DNA from: an uncultured cyanobacterium
GTDB taxonomy: Bacteria > Cyanobacteriota > Cyanobacteriia > PCC-6307 > Cyanobiaceae
DNA length: 37,346 nt
Reading direction: 5' to 3'
Assembly: GCA_903882285.1 (NCBI GenBank)
Contig: CAIRWM010000089.1
Location: forward strand, 1 to 37,346
The first letter of the stretch is position 1. Every line of letters starts with the position of its first letter. Below are positions 15,656 through 36,177 of the stretch, piece after piece. The translations under genes and the position numbers were made by a program. The notes under the pieces are model-generated. The model saw only the letters and a list, made by a program, of their open reading frames with translations. It was not told the origin of the DNA and made no database searches.

Positions 15656-16969
15656 ATGGTCTCCTCCCCCGAGCCTGATCTCGCCCCTGATCCCAGCGCC
15701 GCCGCCGCCACCATTCCCACCTGGCGTCGCCTGACCGCGGTGGCCGCCGAAGGGGTGGCCAGCGGCACGCCCTACATGGTGGGAACCAAGCTTCTGCAGG
15801 GCTGGCTCACGGCCAGCGGCGTGCCCCTCGGACTCATCGGGCTGCTGGCCTACGCCGAGCTGCCCTACACCCTGAAGATGGTCTGGGCACCGGCCCTGGA
15901 TCGCTGGCCGATTCCCTGGCCCGACCGGCGCCGCGGCTGGCTGCTGCTGCTGCAGGTGCTGCTGGTGGCAGTGATCGGCGCCATGACCTTCCTGCGGCCC
16001 AGCCAGGATCCCGCCACCCTGACGGCGATCGGCGTGATGGCCCTGCTGCTTGCCCTGGTGAGCGCCACCCAGGACATCGTCGTGGACGCCTACCGCACCG
16101 ACCTACTGCCCGAACAGGAGCGCGGGGCGGGAGCGGCCGCCACCAACCTCGGCTACCGCGGCGCCATGCTCGCCATCGGGGCCGGCGGCTTCATCCTGGC
16201 GGGCCGCTACGGCTGGCCCCTGGCCTTCGTGGGGTCGGCCGTGCTGATGCTGCTGGTGCTGCCGTTCACCCTGACGGCTCCGACCCTGCCCCCGATCCAG
16301 CACCAGGTCACCAGCTTGCGCCAGGCCGTGGTGGGCCCCGCCCGGGAATTCCTGCACCGCACCGGCCGGGGCAGGGCCGCCATGCTGCTCGCCCTGGTGC
16401 TGCTCTACCGCTGGCCCGACGGGCTGCTCAACGTGATGGCCGTGCCCTTTCTGATCCAGCAGGGCTTTTCGCCTGAAGTTGTGGGCTCGGTGCTGGCCGG
16501 CTGGGGCATCGGCGCCACGATCATCGGCACGATCATCGGCGGCATCCTGTTCGGCAAGCTCGGCATGAACCGGGCACTGTGGCTGTTCGCCCTGGTGGGC
16601 GCCGCCGGCAATCTGGCCTACTGGGCCCTGGCTAGCTTCAAGGGCGGCACGCCGGCCCTGCTGATGGCCGTGGGCCTGGAAAACCTCGGCGGCGGGCTGG
16701 TGGGCGCGGCGTTCGTGGCACTGCTGATGAGTCTCTGCAACCCGCGCTTCTCCGCCACCCAGTACGCCCTGCTTTCCGGCGTCTATGCGCTGAGCCGCTC
16801 GGTACTTTCGGCTCAAGCCGGCTTCGTGGCCGAAGGGGTGGGCTGGAGCAGCTTCTTCCTGCTCACGGTGGCCTCATCGCTGCCGGCCTTTCTGCTGATG
16901 GCCTGGCTCACCCCCTGGAACGGCAAGGGCGCCAAGGGCGCGTTCGATCCCATCAAGGACGCCACCTGA
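15656..16969 (+). CDS. MFS transporter, AmpG-like
   Basis: A 437-residue inner-membrane protein with about 12 hydrophobic segments. After a Pro/Ala cytoplasmic leader it reads GVASGTPYMVGTKLLQGWL and LIGLLAYAELPYTLKMVWAP with DRWPIPWPDRRRGW, the loop 2-3 pattern of AmpG permeases. Mid-protein motifs SATQDIVVDAYRTDLLPEQE and LYRWPDGLLNVMAVPFLIQQ are also AmpG-like. AmpG imports anhydromuropeptides in cell-wall recycling; whether this one does so in a cyanobacterium is unproven. It converges on rlmN with a 16-nt gap. Confidence 0.88.
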   Translation: MVSSPEPDLAPDPSAAAATIPTWRRLTAVAAEGVASGTPYMVGTKLLQGWLTASGVPLGLIGLLAYAELPYTLKMVWAPALDRWPIPWPDRRRGWLLLLQVLLVAVIGAMTFLRPSQDPATLTAIGVMALLLALVSATQDIVVDAYRTDLLPEQERGAGAAATNLGYRGAMLAIGAGGFILAGRYGWPLAFVGSAVLMLLVLPFTLTAPTLPPIQHQVTSLRQAVVGPAREFLHRTGRGRAAMLLALVLLYRWPDGLLNVMAVPFLIQQGFSPEVVGSVLAGWGIGATIIGTIIGGILFGKLGMNRALWLFALVGAAGNLAYWALASFKGGTPALLMAVGLENLGGGLVGAAFVALLMSLCNPRFSATQYALLSGVYALSRSVLSAQAGFVAEGVGWSSFFLLTVASSLPAFLLMAWLTPWNGKGAKGAFDPIKDAT

Positions 16970-16985
16970 TGCACGACGACCGCGC

Positions 16986-18080
16986 CTAGGCGGGCTCCTG
17001 AACAGGCAGCGGGGAAGCTTGCGGAGCCGCCGCCAGGCGCCGCCGCAGCTGACCGCAGGCAGCATCCGCATCGAGGCCGCGGCTGGCCCGCACACTCACG
17101 GCGATGCGACGGTCCTGCAGGGTCAGCCGGAAGGCCTCCACCCGCTCCGGAGAAGGACGCTGGAAATTCTCTTCCTCGATCGGGTTGTAGGCGATCAGGT
17201 TCACATGGCTCTGGAAGCCGCGCAGCAACTTCGCAAGAGCCTCGGCATGGCGCGGGTGGTCGTTGACCCCGCCCAGCAGGATGTACTCGAAACTCACCCG
17301 GCGGCCCGTGAGGGTCACCATGCGCCTGCAATCCTCAAGCAGGGCCCCGATCGGATAGGCATGGGCCGTGGGGATCAGCTCCTCCCGCAGGCGCTGATCG
17401 GGGGCATGCAGGCTCACCGCCAGGGTGAACTGGGCCCGACCGAGCCGGTCCAGGGCCCGTTCCGCCAGGGTGGGCAGGGTGCTCGGCACTCCCACGGTGC
17501 TCACCGTGATCTGACGCTGGGCCATGCCCAGATCGCGGCAGAGACAGTCGATGGCCGCCAGCACCGCGTCGATGTTGAGCAGGGGCTCCCCCATACCCAT
17601 GAACACCACATGGCTGGGCCGCCGCTCCATCGCCTCGCGAATGCTCAGCACCTGGTCGACGATCTCGTGCACCGCCAGCGAGCGCTGCAGCCCTCCCTTG
17701 CCGGTAGCACAGAACCGGCAGGCCATCGGGCAACCCACCTGGCTGCTGACACAGACGGTCAGGCGGTCGCCGCTGGGAATGCCGACGGTCTCAATGCTGA
17801 GGCCATCCGCCGTCCCCAACAACAGTTTGGTGGTGCCATCACGGGCATCGCTGCGGTGCAGCACCGTCAACCGCCCGACCTCCGCCCGGCTGGCCATCTC
17901 CTGACGCCAGGCCTTGGGCAACACGGTGATCGCCTCCAGGCTGGCGGCACCCTTGGCGTAGATCCAGTCATGCAGCTGGCGGCCTCGGAAGGCCGACTGC
18001 CCATGAGCCAGCGCCCAGGCCACGAGCTCAGCCTGGCCCAATCCCAGCAAAATCTCCGGCCCAGCAGCCGAAGCCTCCAT
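16986..18080 (-). CDS. rlmN: Dual-specificity 23S rRNA/tRNA adenine-C2 methyltransferase
   Basis: A radical-SAM enzyme that makes m2A2503 in 23S rRNA and m2A37 in some tRNAs. The cluster cysteines are Cys117, Cys121 and Cys124 ([15 protein letters not shown]). The methyl-carrying Cys is expected at Cys342 ([13 protein letters not shown]), with its partner at Cys110 or nearby. [24 protein letters not shown] and [19 protein letters not shown] are family hallmarks. The start at 18080 (MEASAAGPE) gives 364 residues; an in-frame ATG at 18176 would add 32 residues that overlap hli and look non-conserved. It is 59 nt downstream of hli on the same strand. Confidence 0.96.
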   Translation of the reverse strand: MEASAAGPEILLGLGQAELVAWALAHGQSAFRGRQLHDWIYAKGAASLEAITVLPKAWRQEMASRAEVGRLTVLHRSDARDGTTKLLLGTADGLSIETVGIPSGDRLTVCVSSQVGCPMACRFCATGKGGLQRSLAVHEIVDQVLSIREAMERRPSHVVFMGMGEPLLNIDAVLAAIDCLCRDLGMAQRQITVSTVGVPSTLPTLAERALDRLGRAQFTLAVSLHAPDQRLREELIPTAHAYPIGALLEDCRRMVTLTGRRVSFEYILLGGVNDHPRHAEALAKLLRGFQSHVNLIAYNPIEEENFQRPSPERVEAFRLTLQDRRIAVSVRASRGLDADAACGQLRRRLAAAPQASPLPVQEPA

Positions 18081-18139
18081 GGGGTGAGTGACAGCCACCG
18101 GATTCAGGGGGGGCTCCGAATTCAAGGCGGGATCAGGAG

Positions 18140-22433
<4,294 letters not shown>

Positions 22434-22537
22434 TCAGCGTGGTCAGCGCGCGATGGAGAGAAGACGTAAGGGAGGCCTGGAGCTGGGGCAAGGACAGAGG
22501 GCTGGGGCAGAGGGGGATCGGGATCCCGCCAGCCCCC

Positions 22538-24442
22538 TCAGGTGGCTGCCACGGCGTCGATGATCGTGCGGTTGATCACGACGCGACCCACGGTGGTGAG
22601 CAGGTAGCGGCTGATCAGGGCGCCGTCTTCGTCGAAGCGATCGCGGCGGAACTTCCACTGCTCGCAGCGGGTGCCGTCGCTTAGGGTCTCGCTGGACTGG
22701 GGTTCCGGATCTTCCTCGTCACACTCGACATCGCCGGGGAAGCGCACCCAGACCCAGTCATGCAGGCTGAGGTGCTTCTCATCGAAGGCGCCGATCACGT
22801 CGCCGAGGTCGGCGAAGGTGCGGCTGCGATCGCCGAAGGCCGGCAGGGGCTTCTCCCGCTCCACGGCGGTGAGGTAATAGGCACCGAGCACCATGTCCTG
22901 CGACGGGGTGATGATCGGTTCGCCGGTGGCTGGCGAGAGGATGTTGTTGCTGGCCAGCATCAGCATCCGTGCTTCGGTCTGGGCCTCGATCGCCAGAGGC
23001 ACGTGCACGGCCATCTGGTCACCGTCGAAGTCGGCGTTGAAAGCGGGACACACCAGCGGGTGCAGCTGGATGGCGCGACCGTCCACCAGTTTCGGCTCAA
23101 AAGCCTGAATGCCGAGGCGGTGCAGCGTCGGAGCACGGTTGAGCAGGATCGGATGGCCTTCGATCACCTCCTGCAGCACCTGCATCACCTCGTCATCGGC
23201 GCGCTGGATCAGCTTCTTGGCCGCCTTGATGTTGTTGACGATGTTCTGGCGGATCAGGCGATGGATCACGAACGGCTGGAAAAGCTCGATCGCCATCTCC
23301 TTTGGCAAGCCGCACTGGTGCATCTTCAGCTTCGGACCCACCACGATCACCGAACGACCGGAGTAGTCGACACGCTTGCCGAGCAGGTTTTGGCGGAAGC
23401 GACCCTGCTTGCCCTCGATGATGTCGCTCAGCGACTTGAGCGCACGGTTGTTGGCGCCCACCACGGTGCGACCACGGCGGCCGTTGTCGATCAGGGCATC
23501 AACGGCCTCCTGCAGCATCCGCTTTTCGTTGCGGACAATGATCTCCGGGGCCAAGATCTCCTGCAGCCGCGCCAAGCGGTTGTTGCGGTTGATCACCCGC
23601 CGGTAGAGATCGTTGAGATCGGAGGTGGCGAAGCGACCGCCGTCGAGCTGCACCATCGGGCGCAGATCGGGCGGGATGACGGGGATCACGTCGAGCACCA
23701 TCCATTCCGGACGGGCATCGGTGGCAATGAAGTTGTCGATCACCCGCAGGCGCTTGATCAGCTTGGCGCGCTTCTGACCCTTGCTGGAGTTGATATCCTC
23801 GCGAAGCTGTTCAGCCTCTTGCTTGAGATCGAGGTCTTCGAGCAGCTGCTTGAGGGCCTCGGCACCGATACCCACCACGGGCTCATTCTCGATCTCCGAG
23901 TCTTCGGCGAAGATCTCATCCTCGATCTCCAGCCACTCATCTTCGGTGAGCAGCCGCTTGTAGGTGAGCTCCTTGTGATCGCCCGGATCGAGCACAACGT
24001 AGCAGTTGAAATAGACAATCTGCTCGACATCGCGCAGAGGCATGTCGAGCAGGATCGCCACATAGCTCGGGATCCCCTTCAAATACCAGACGTGTGACAC
24101 CGGCGCCGCCAGCTTGATGAAGCCCATGCGGTGCCGGCGCACCCGGCTCTCGGTCACCTCAACGCCGCAGCGCTCGCAGACGATGCCGCGGTGACGCACC
24201 CGCTTGTACTTGCCACAGTGGCACTCCCAGTCCTTGGAGGGGCCGAAGATCTTCTCGCAGAAGAGCCCGTCCATCTCGGGCTTAAGAGTGCGGTAGTTAA
24301 TCGTCTCCGGCTTGGTCACCTCGCCCACCACCTGACCATTGGGCAGCGTGCGCTGGCCCCACTCCATGATCCGCTCAGGGGAGGCGAGCGTGATCTTCAC
24401 GTAGTCGAAGTGGTTCTCGGTGCGGAGATTGCTGTTGGACAT
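22538..24442 (-). CDS. rpoC1: RNA polymerase beta' subunit, N-terminal part (gamma)
   Basis: A 634-residue subunit carrying the catalytic Mg site: NADFDGD at residues 469-475. The zinc-binding group is Cys74, Cys76, Cys89 and Cys92 ([16 protein letters not shown] and VCERCG). [17 protein letters not shown] and [16 protein letters not shown] are the switch and bridge-region motifs. An acidic patch ([19 protein letters not shown]) is typical of the cyanobacterial subunit. The start is ATG 24442 ([17 protein letters not shown]). It sits between rpoB (72-nt gap with a strong hairpin) and rpoC2. Confidence 0.98.
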   Translation of the reverse strand: MSNSNLRTENHFDYVKITLASPERIMEWGQRTLPNGQVVGEVTKPETINYRTLKPEMDGLFCEKIFGPSKDWECHCGKYKRVRHRGIVCERCGVEVTESRVRRHRMGFIKLAAPVSHVWYLKGIPSYVAILLDMPLRDVEQIVYFNCYVVLDPGDHKELTYKRLLTEDEWLEIEDEIFAEDSEIENEPVVGIGAEALKQLLEDLDLKQEAEQLREDINSSKGQKRAKLIKRLRVIDNFIATDARPEWMVLDVIPVIPPDLRPMVQLDGGRFATSDLNDLYRRVINRNNRLARLQEILAPEIIVRNEKRMLQEAVDALIDNGRRGRTVVGANNRALKSLSDIIEGKQGRFRQNLLGKRVDYSGRSVIVVGPKLKMHQCGLPKEMAIELFQPFVIHRLIRQNIVNNIKAAKKLIQRADDEVMQVLQEVIEGHPILLNRAPTLHRLGIQAFEPKLVDGRAIQLHPLVCPAFNADFDGDQMAVHVPLAIEAQTEARMLMLASNNILSPATGEPIITPSQDMVLGAYYLTAVEREKPLPAFGDRSRTFADLGDVIGAFDEKHLSLHDWVWVRFPGDVECDEEDPEPQSSETLSDGTRCEQWKFRRDRFDEDGALISRYLLTTVGRVVINRTIIDAVAAT

Positions 24443-24484
24443 GGCGGCTGACCTGGCTGTGAGAAGGGGTGGCGGAGAGCGATC

Positions 24485-24506
24485 GGCCCGTCAGCGCGGA
24501 CGGGCC
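24485..24506 (-). other. Intercistronic hairpin between rpoB and rpoC1
   Basis: A perfect 8-bp inverted repeat (GGCCCGTC and GACGGGCC) encloses a 6-nt loop, 8 nt after the rpoB stop. No T-run follows in the minus direction, so it is more likely an RNA-processing or mRNA-stabilising stem, or a partial attenuator, than a full terminator. The rest of the 72-nt gap shows nothing else. Confidence 0.55.
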
Positions 24507-24514
24507 AGCGGCGA

Positions 24515-27811
<3,297 letters not shown>

Positions 27812-28177
27812 GCGGTGAACCTGCGGGACGGGTGGACGGAATCGGGCCGGGGCCCAGGCTGGGAGGGGAGGAGATCAACGGCTGGCCGGTGGGCGACCAC
27901 CCGGAGGGCTCATGCGAAGAGGCGCAGCGGCCAGGACACGCACCTGCAGAGCAGGACAGCGGATCGGGACGTGCGCCTATCGGGTTCGCGGCAAACCGAG
28001 AGCCCTCGCAAGAAGCAGCGAAGCTGCCGTTTCAACCGACAGCAAAGCGACCCCGCGGGGAGGCAACGTTGCCGTCACACAAAAGGGCAGCTGTGCTGCT
28101 GCCGTGATCGCTGAAACTGTGATCGCTGGAGCCGTGATCGACAAAGGGAGCGCTTCCGCTGCCAGGCCAATGAATCA
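27812..28177. other. 366-bp region between tatD and rpoB
   Basis: No convincing gene is present: the frames found here have no conserved-looking product. It holds two adjacent perfect palindromes at 28051-28060 (ccccgcgggg) and 28062-28073 (ggcaacgttgcc); a short stem at 28015-28027 (GCAGC/GCTGC); and three copies of GTGATCG spaced exactly 15 bp at 28104, 28119 and 28134. In the minus direction this would be a structured 5' leader of rpoB. No T-run terminator for tatD is visible. Confidence 0.6.
28104..28140. repeat. Three 15-bp-spaced GTGATCG repeats
   Basis: GTGATCG begins at 28104, 28119 and 28134. The first two copies share GTGATCGCTG. Helical phasing (15 bp, about 1.4 turns) is not that of simple same-face operators, so regulation is only possible, not shown. 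They recall half of the cyanobacterial HIP1 octamer (gcgatcgc) but do not match it. Confidence 0.5.
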
Positions 28178-28205
28178 TCATACAGTGTGAAGCGTCAGCC
28201 TGAAC
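28177..28205 (-). promoter_or_regulatory. Possible -10/-35 pair upstream of rpoB
   Basis: On the minus strand TATGAT (28182-28177) overlaps the tatD stop and matches five of six consensus -10 bases. Seventeen bases upstream lies TTCAGG, a three-of-six -35 match. Transcription from here would give a leader of about 360 nt. This is a weak visual call. Confidence 0.25.
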
Positions 28206-29014
28206 AGGCGGGCCGCGTTGGCGCTGCTGGCAAGAGCGACCTGCTCGATGCTCTCACCACGCAACTCGGCCATCCGTTCGGCGACCGAGGCCACGTAGGC
28301 CGGCTCATTGCGCTTGCCCCGCCGGGGCACTGGGGCCAGGAACGGGCAGTCGGTCTCGACCAGGTAGCGATCGGCCGGCACCTCGCGGGCACAGGTGTGG
28401 GTGGCCTCCGCCTTAGGAAAGGTAACGGTGCCGCTGAAACTGATGTGCATCCCCAGCTCTAGGAACGCTTCCATCTCGGCGGGGGTGCCGCCCCAGCAGT
28501 GCATCACTCCACGCGGGCAAAGGCCGTCAGCATGGCGACTGCGCAGTTCCAGCAACATCGGCTCCGCTGCGTCGCGGCAGTGAACGATCACCGGAAGATC
28601 CAGCTCAACCGCGAGATCGAGCTGGGGCTGCAGCACCTGGAGCTGCTCCTCGAGATTGTGCTCCCGGAAGAGATCGAGCCCCAGCTCGCCAATGGCCACC
28701 ACCCGGGGGTCGGCCTGGGCCGCCTGACGCAGCACCGCCGCGGTATCCGGCTGCCAGTGGCGCGTGTCGAGGGGGTGGACGCCCACGGCGTAACGCATCT
28801 CAGGGAAGCGATCGGCGAGGGCCCGGATCGCCGGAATCTCCGAGGGCTCCACGCAGGCGTGCACCAAAGCCCCCACCCCGGCCTCCCGCCAGCGGGCACA
28901 GACGGCGTCAAGATCGTCGTCGAAGTTGCGGAAGACAATGTGGCAGTGACTGTCCACCAGAAGCGGCAGCCGAGACTCTGAGGACGGTCGGTCAGCTGGG
29001 GGGAAGAGGGCCAT
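28178..29014 (-). CDS. tatD: TatD-family metal-dependent deoxyribonuclease
   Basis: A 278-residue amidohydrolase-fold nuclease. Metal ligands are visible in order: DSHCHIVFRNF (HxH), GELGLDLF (Glu), VIVHCRDA (His), VMHCWGG (His) and VETDCPFLAPVPRRGKRNEP (Asp). The family has 3'-5' exonuclease activity on DNA and is linked to repair and nucleic-acid turnover. The ATG at 29014 (MALFPPADRP) leaves a short leader before LPLLVDSHCH; an ATG at 29050 would add 12 residues and nearly reach rpsT. It lies 50 nt after rpsT on the same strand, as in other cyanobacteria. Confidence 0.95.
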   Translation of the reverse strand: MALFPPADRPSSESRLPLLVDSHCHIVFRNFDDDLDAVCARWREAGVGALVHACVEPSEIPAIRALADRFPEMRYAVGVHPLDTRHWQPDTAAVLRQAAQADPRVVAIGELGLDLFREHNLEEQLQVLQPQLDLAVELDLPVIVHCRDAAEPMLLELRSRHADGLCPRGVMHCWGGTPAEMEAFLELGMHISFSGTVTFPKAEATHTCAREVPADRYLVETDCPFLAPVPRRGKRNEPAYVASVAERMAELRGESIEQVALASSANAARLFRLTLHTV

Positions 29015-29064
29015 GGACAGCGGCCGACAAGGGCTCAGGCTGCCTCCCATTGTGGCGAGCCGGC

Positions 29065-30864
<1,800 letters not shown>

Positions 30865-30871
<7 letters not shown>

Positions 30872-30902
30872 GCGCGCCGGGGGCGTTCGCGGAGCTCAGG
30901 CC
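30865..30902. terminator. Bidirectional hairpin spanning hisD and rpiA stops
   Basis: GGCCTGAGC (30865-30873) and GCTCAGGCC (30894-30902) form a perfect 9-bp inverted repeat with a 20-nt loop. The hisD TGA lies in one arm and the rpiA stop in the other. It could end both convergent transcripts, although neither side has a good T-run. Confidence 0.55.
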
Positions 30903-31609
30903 TTGACCAGATCCCGCACCCGGGGCTGACCATCGACGATCTCACCGACCAGCACCTGGTCGGTGAGATTCACGAACAGGCCGTTTTCCAGCACGCCCGG
31001 CAGGTTGTTGATCTCCTTCTCCAGCGCCACGGGGTCGGCGATGCCGCCGGCGAAGCGCACATCCAGCACCAGATTTCCCTGATCGGTGACCACCGGTCCG
31101 GCCTTGCGCACGGCCATACGCAGCTCGGCGTCGCCGCCCATCGCGGCCAGTTCTCCCCGCACCTGACGCCAGGCCCCCGGCAGCACCTCCACAGGCAGCA
31201 GGAAACCGAGGTTGAGCCGATCCACCAGCTTGCTGGCATCGACCACCACCACGAAGCGCTCGGCCCGGCGCGCCACCAGCTTCTCCTGCACATGGCAGGC
31301 GCCGCCCCCCTTGATCAGCTGGAAGGAGGGATCCACCTCGTCAGCGCCGTCGATGGCCAGGTCGATGCGCTCAACGGCGTTGAGGCTCCTGAGCGGGATG
31401 CCGAGCTCGGCGGCCAGCACCTCGCCCTGGAACGAGGTAGTGACACCGGTGATATCCCGCAGCTCACCGCTCTGCAGCTTGGCGCCGAGGGCCTGGATCA
31501 TCAGAGCCGCGGTAGATCCCGACCCCAGGCCCAGCACCATGCCATCGCGGATCTGCTCGACGGCCGCCTGGGCCACCGCCTGCTTCATCCGGTCCTGCAG
31601 CTCCGACAT
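30896..31609 (-). CDS. rpiA: Ribose-5-phosphate isomerase A
   Basis: A 237-residue cytosolic enzyme interconverting ribose-5-phosphate and ribulose-5-phosphate in the Calvin cycle and the pentose phosphate pathway. Family blocks: [35 protein letters not shown] with the catalytic Asp and Glu, [17 protein letters not shown], and [16 protein letters not shown]. The ATG at 31609 ([20 protein letters not shown]) matches the usual start; an upstream ATG at 31642 adds a poor leader. It lies 46 nt after the HtrA-like gene. Confidence 0.97.
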   Translation of the reverse strand: MSELQDRMKQAVAQAAVEQIRDGMVLGLGSGSTAALMIQALGAKLQSGELRDITGVTTSFQGEVLAAELGIPLRSLNAVERIDLAIDGADEVDPSFQLIKGGGACHVQEKLVARRAERFVVVVDASKLVDRLNLGFLLPVEVLPGAWRQVRGELAAMGGDAELRMAVRKAGPVVTDQGNLVLDVRFAGGIADPVALEKEINNLPGVLENGLFVNLTDQVLVGEIVDGQPRVRDLVKA

Positions 31610-31655
31610 TCCATCGATGGCAACGGCCCGTGACCGTAGCAACGGGTATCCGGCC

Positions 31656-33667
<2,012 letters not shown>

Positions 33668-33746
33668 GCTCCCATGCCCCGACCGTCCACCCAGATCCTG
33701 TCGCGGGGGGATCCGCCTAAGTTGCCTGGAGTGATCGCCACCGGCC

Positions 33747-34085
33747 ATGCCGTCCATCCCTCCGGGCACGCGCCAGCGCTGCAGCCTCTGCCAGGTGGAG
33801 ATCCAGGGCCTGGTGGGTGGAAAGGATCTGGTGCACTTCAGCCAGGGGGCACCCGGCAGTCGGGCCAAGCTTTGGGCCCGGGTCTGCCAGTACCTGCGCA
33901 GCCCCGAGCAGTGCGCCCAGTGCCTCAACCAGGACCCCACCCTGCGCGGCGCGGTGAGCGCCGCCGACTACTACGCCGAAGCCCCGGTGCTCGATCTGGG
34001 ATCCGGGCTGGGGACAGGACACGGTGACGCAGCAGCTGGCGGCCCCGGCCCGGGCGAAAGGCCTCCCAGCGATCCCTTAGGGTGA
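33747..34085 (+). CDS. Small protein with zinc-ribbon-like cysteine pairs
   Basis: A 112-residue protein. Cys12 and Cys15 (RCSLCQVEI) and Cys56 and Cys59 (QCAQCLNQD) form two CxxC pairs, with an extra Cys47 in RAKLWARVCQYL. The block HFSQGAPGSRAKLWARV between them looks conserved-like, and VSAADYYAE follows. The last 30 residues are Gly/Pro low complexity. I recognise the pattern from small cyanobacterial hypothetical proteins but know no function; zinc binding is inferred from the spacing. It is followed by a hairpin and then rimP. Confidence 0.75.
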   Translation: MPSIPPGTRQRCSLCQVEIQGLVGGKDLVHFSQGAPGSRAKLWARVCQYLRSPEQCAQCLNQDPTLRGAVSAADYYAEAPVLDLGSGLGTGHGDAAAGGPGPGERPPSDPLG

Positions 34086-34110
34086 GCGGGTGCCCGCCGG
34101 GCCTCACCCT
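34079..34110 (+). terminator. Hairpin at the end of the zinc-ribbon gene
   Basis: AGGGTGAG (34079-34086) and CTCACCCT (34103-34110) are perfect 8-bp arms around a GC-rich 16-nt loop, followed by TTCC. The stop codon (34083-34085) lies inside the left arm. It could be a weak terminator or a processing stem before rimP. Confidence 0.45.
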
Positions 34111-34234
34111 TTCCTGACGCGACGTTCCCCCAGCGGAACCCGTCCTCCGGGCAGGGGCAGTTCCACGACTGCAGTCACGGCGGGTGATCCCGCCCACGCC
34201 AGCGGCGGGTTGTCCCGTCCGGCAGACCGTCGCC

Positions 34235-34708
34235 TTGCCCCATCTCCTCGCCGCCCCGCTCGAAGCCCTGGCCCTTGAGGTCGGCGCCGCTGCGCAGCTG
34301 CATGTGTGTGGCGTCCACGTGCTCAGCCACCGCATTCCGATGACGGTGCAGGTACTGCTGAGGCGGGCCGACGGCGGTGACGTGAGTCTCGACGAGTGCG
34401 CCGCCTTCAGCGGCCCCTTGGGCGAGGCCCTCGAAGCCTCCGGCTTGCTCGAGATGGCCTACACGCTGGAGGTGAGCAGCCCCGGCATCGGGGAGGAGCT
34501 TCTCTCTGAGCGCGACTTCGGCAGTTTCCGCGGCTTTCCGGTGGAGGTGCTGCGGCGCGAGCCGGACGGCACCGAGCAGCCCCGTGAGGGATTGCTGCTG
34601 GGTCGAGACGAGCAGGTCGTGCTGCTCAACGTGCGTGGCCGCACCGTGCGCATCCCCCGCCAGGAGGTGATGCGGGTGCGCCTGGTCACCCCCAGCGTCG
34701 ACACCTGA
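34235..34708 (+). CDS. rimP: Ribosome maturation factor RimP
   Basis: A 157-residue 30S assembly factor. MPHLLAAPLEALALEVGAAA, then LHVCGVHVLS and IPMTVQVLLRRADGGDVSLD, CAAFSGPLGEALEA and YTLEVSSPGIGEELLSERDF are typical RimP sequence; the C-terminal SH3-like part follows (LLLGRDEQVVLLNVRGRTVR). The start TTG 34235 gives the usual MPH beginning. GTG 34184 would add 17 residues, but it lies in the loop region of a perfect 6-bp hairpin (34179-34194, GGCGGG/CCCGCC), and the added residues look like leader. It precedes nusA by 59 nt, the conserved rimP-nusA-ylxR-infB order. Confidence 0.94.
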   Translation: MPHLLAAPLEALALEVGAAAQLHVCGVHVLSHRIPMTVQVLLRRADGGDVSLDECAAFSGPLGEALEASGLLEMAYTLEVSSPGIGEELLSERDFGSFRGFPVEVLRREPDGTEQPREGLLLGRDEQVVLLNVRGRTVRIPRQEVMRVRLVTPSVDT

Positions 34709-34767
34709 TCTTTCACGGGGCCCGCCACGGTCCCGTCCTCTCCCTTTCCCTTCCCCACCCCGAGCCC

Positions 34768-36177
34768 ATGGCCCTGGTTCTCCTCCCCGGTCTGAACAAC
34801 CTGATCGAGGACATCAGCGACGAGAAGAAGCTGCCGCCGCAGGTGGTGGAAGCCGCCCTGCGCGAGGCCCTGCTCAAGGGGTACGAGCGCTATCGGCGCA
34901 CCCTCTATCTGGGCATTAGCGAGGACCCATTCGAGGAGGACTACTTCAGCAACTTCGACGTGGCCCTCGACCTGGAGGAGGAGGGCTATCGGGTCCTGGC
35001 CAGCAAGATCATCGTGGAGGAGGTGGAGAGTGACGACCACCAGATCGCCATCGATGAGGTGCGCCAGGTGGCCGAGGATGCCCAGACCGGCGACACCGTG
35101 GTGCTGGACGTCACCCCGGAAAAAGACGATTTCGGCCGCATGGCCGCCGCCACCACCAAGCAGGTGCTGGCCCAGAAGCTACGCGATCAGCAGCGCCGCA
35201 TGATCCAGGAGGAATTCGCCGACCTGGAGGATCCGGTGCTGACCGCCCGGGTGATCCGCTTCGAGCGTCAGTCCGTGATCATGGCGGTGAGCTCCGGGCT
35301 CGGCCGGCCTGAAGTGGAGGCCGAACTGCCCCGCCGCGACCAGCTCCCCAACGACAACTACCGCGCCAACGCCACCTTCAAGGTGTTCCTCAAGGAGGTC
35401 AGCGAGGTGCCGCGGCGCGGCCCCCAGCTGTTCATCTCCCGCTCCAATGCCGGCCTGGTGGTCTACCTCTTCGAAAACGAGGTGCCCGAGATTCAGGAGG
35501 GATCAGTGCGCATCGTTGCCGTGGCCCGCGAGGCCAATCCGCCGTCCCGCGCCGTGGGCCCGCGCACCAAGGTGGCCGTGGACAGCGTCGAGCGCGAGGT
35601 GGATCCGGTGGGGGCCTGCATCGGTGCGCGCGGTTCCCGCATCCAGCAGGTGGTCAACGAATTGCGTGGCGAAAAGATCGATGTGATCCGCTGGTCGCCC
35701 GATCCCGGCCAGTACATCGCCAATTCGCTCAGCCCGGCCCGGGTTGAGATGGTGCGCCTAGTCGACCCCGATGGCCACCACGCCCACGTGCTGGTGCCGC
35801 CGGATCAGCTCAGTCTGGCGATCGGCCGCGAGGGACAGAACGTGCGCCTGGCGGCTCGCCTCACCGGCTGGAAGATCGACATCAAGAACGCCCAGGAGTA
35901 CGACCAGCACAGCGAAGATGAGGTGGTCGCCGGCCTGATCGCCCAGCGCCAGGAGGAAGAGGCCCTGCAGGCCGAGGCCGAGGCCCGCCTGGCCATCGAA
36001 CAGGCCAACCGCGCCGAAGAGGATGCCCGCCTGCGCGAGCTCTATCCCCTGCCCGAAGACGAAGAGGGCTATGGCGGTGAGGACGACGAGGAGAGCTGCG
36101 TCGAGGCGGCCGAGAACGAGAACCAAGGTGAGGCCGAGACGCCGTCCGAAGCCGACGACGAGGCTGGGGCCCGGTGA
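34768..36177 (+). CDS. nusA: Transcription elongation/termination factor NusA
   Basis: A 469-residue RNA-polymerase-binding factor. The N-terminal domain (MALVLLPGLNNLIEDISDEK) is followed by an S1 domain (about 135-200) and two KH domains, with GARGSRIQQVVNELRGEKID near 285 and LAIGREGQNVRLAARLTGWK near 350. After that comes a tail of about 85 residues that is helical then acidic (EEALQAEAEARLAIEQAN, then EDEEGYGGEDDEE); the acidic C-terminal AR repeats of E. coli NusA are absent. It controls pausing, termination and antitermination. The GTG of ylxR overlaps its stop (GTGA). Confidence 0.97.
   Translation: MALVLLPGLNNLIEDISDEKKLPPQVVEAALREALLKGYERYRRTLYLGISEDPFEEDYFSNFDVALDLEEEGYRVLASKIIVEEVESDDHQIAIDEVRQVAEDAQTGDTVVLDVTPEKDDFGRMAAATTKQVLAQKLRDQQRRMIQEEFADLEDPVLTARVIRFERQSVIMAVSSGLGRPEVEAELPRRDQLPNDNYRANATFKVFLKEVSEVPRRGPQLFISRSNAGLVVYLFENEVPEIQEGSVRIVAVAREANPPSRAVGPRTKVAVDSVEREVDPVGACIGARGSRIQQVVNELRGEKIDVIRWSPDPGQYIANSLSPARVEMVRLVDPDGHHAHVLVPPDQLSLAIGREGQNVRLAARLTGWKIDIKNAQEYDQHSEDEVVAGLIAQRQEEEALQAEAEARLAIEQANRAEEDARLRELYPLPEDEEGYGGEDDEESCVEAAENENQGEAETPSEADDEAGAR

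Noticed and set aside
28104-28140. CRISPR-like spacing of repeats
   Set aside because: Repeat units are 7-10 bp with 5-8 bp between them and only three copies, far from CRISPR architecture, and there are no cas genes.
27912-28190. Possible 92-residue gene upstream of rpoB
   Set aside because: Arg/Ala low-complexity product with no start signal; it crosses the palindromes and repeats and runs into the end of tatD.
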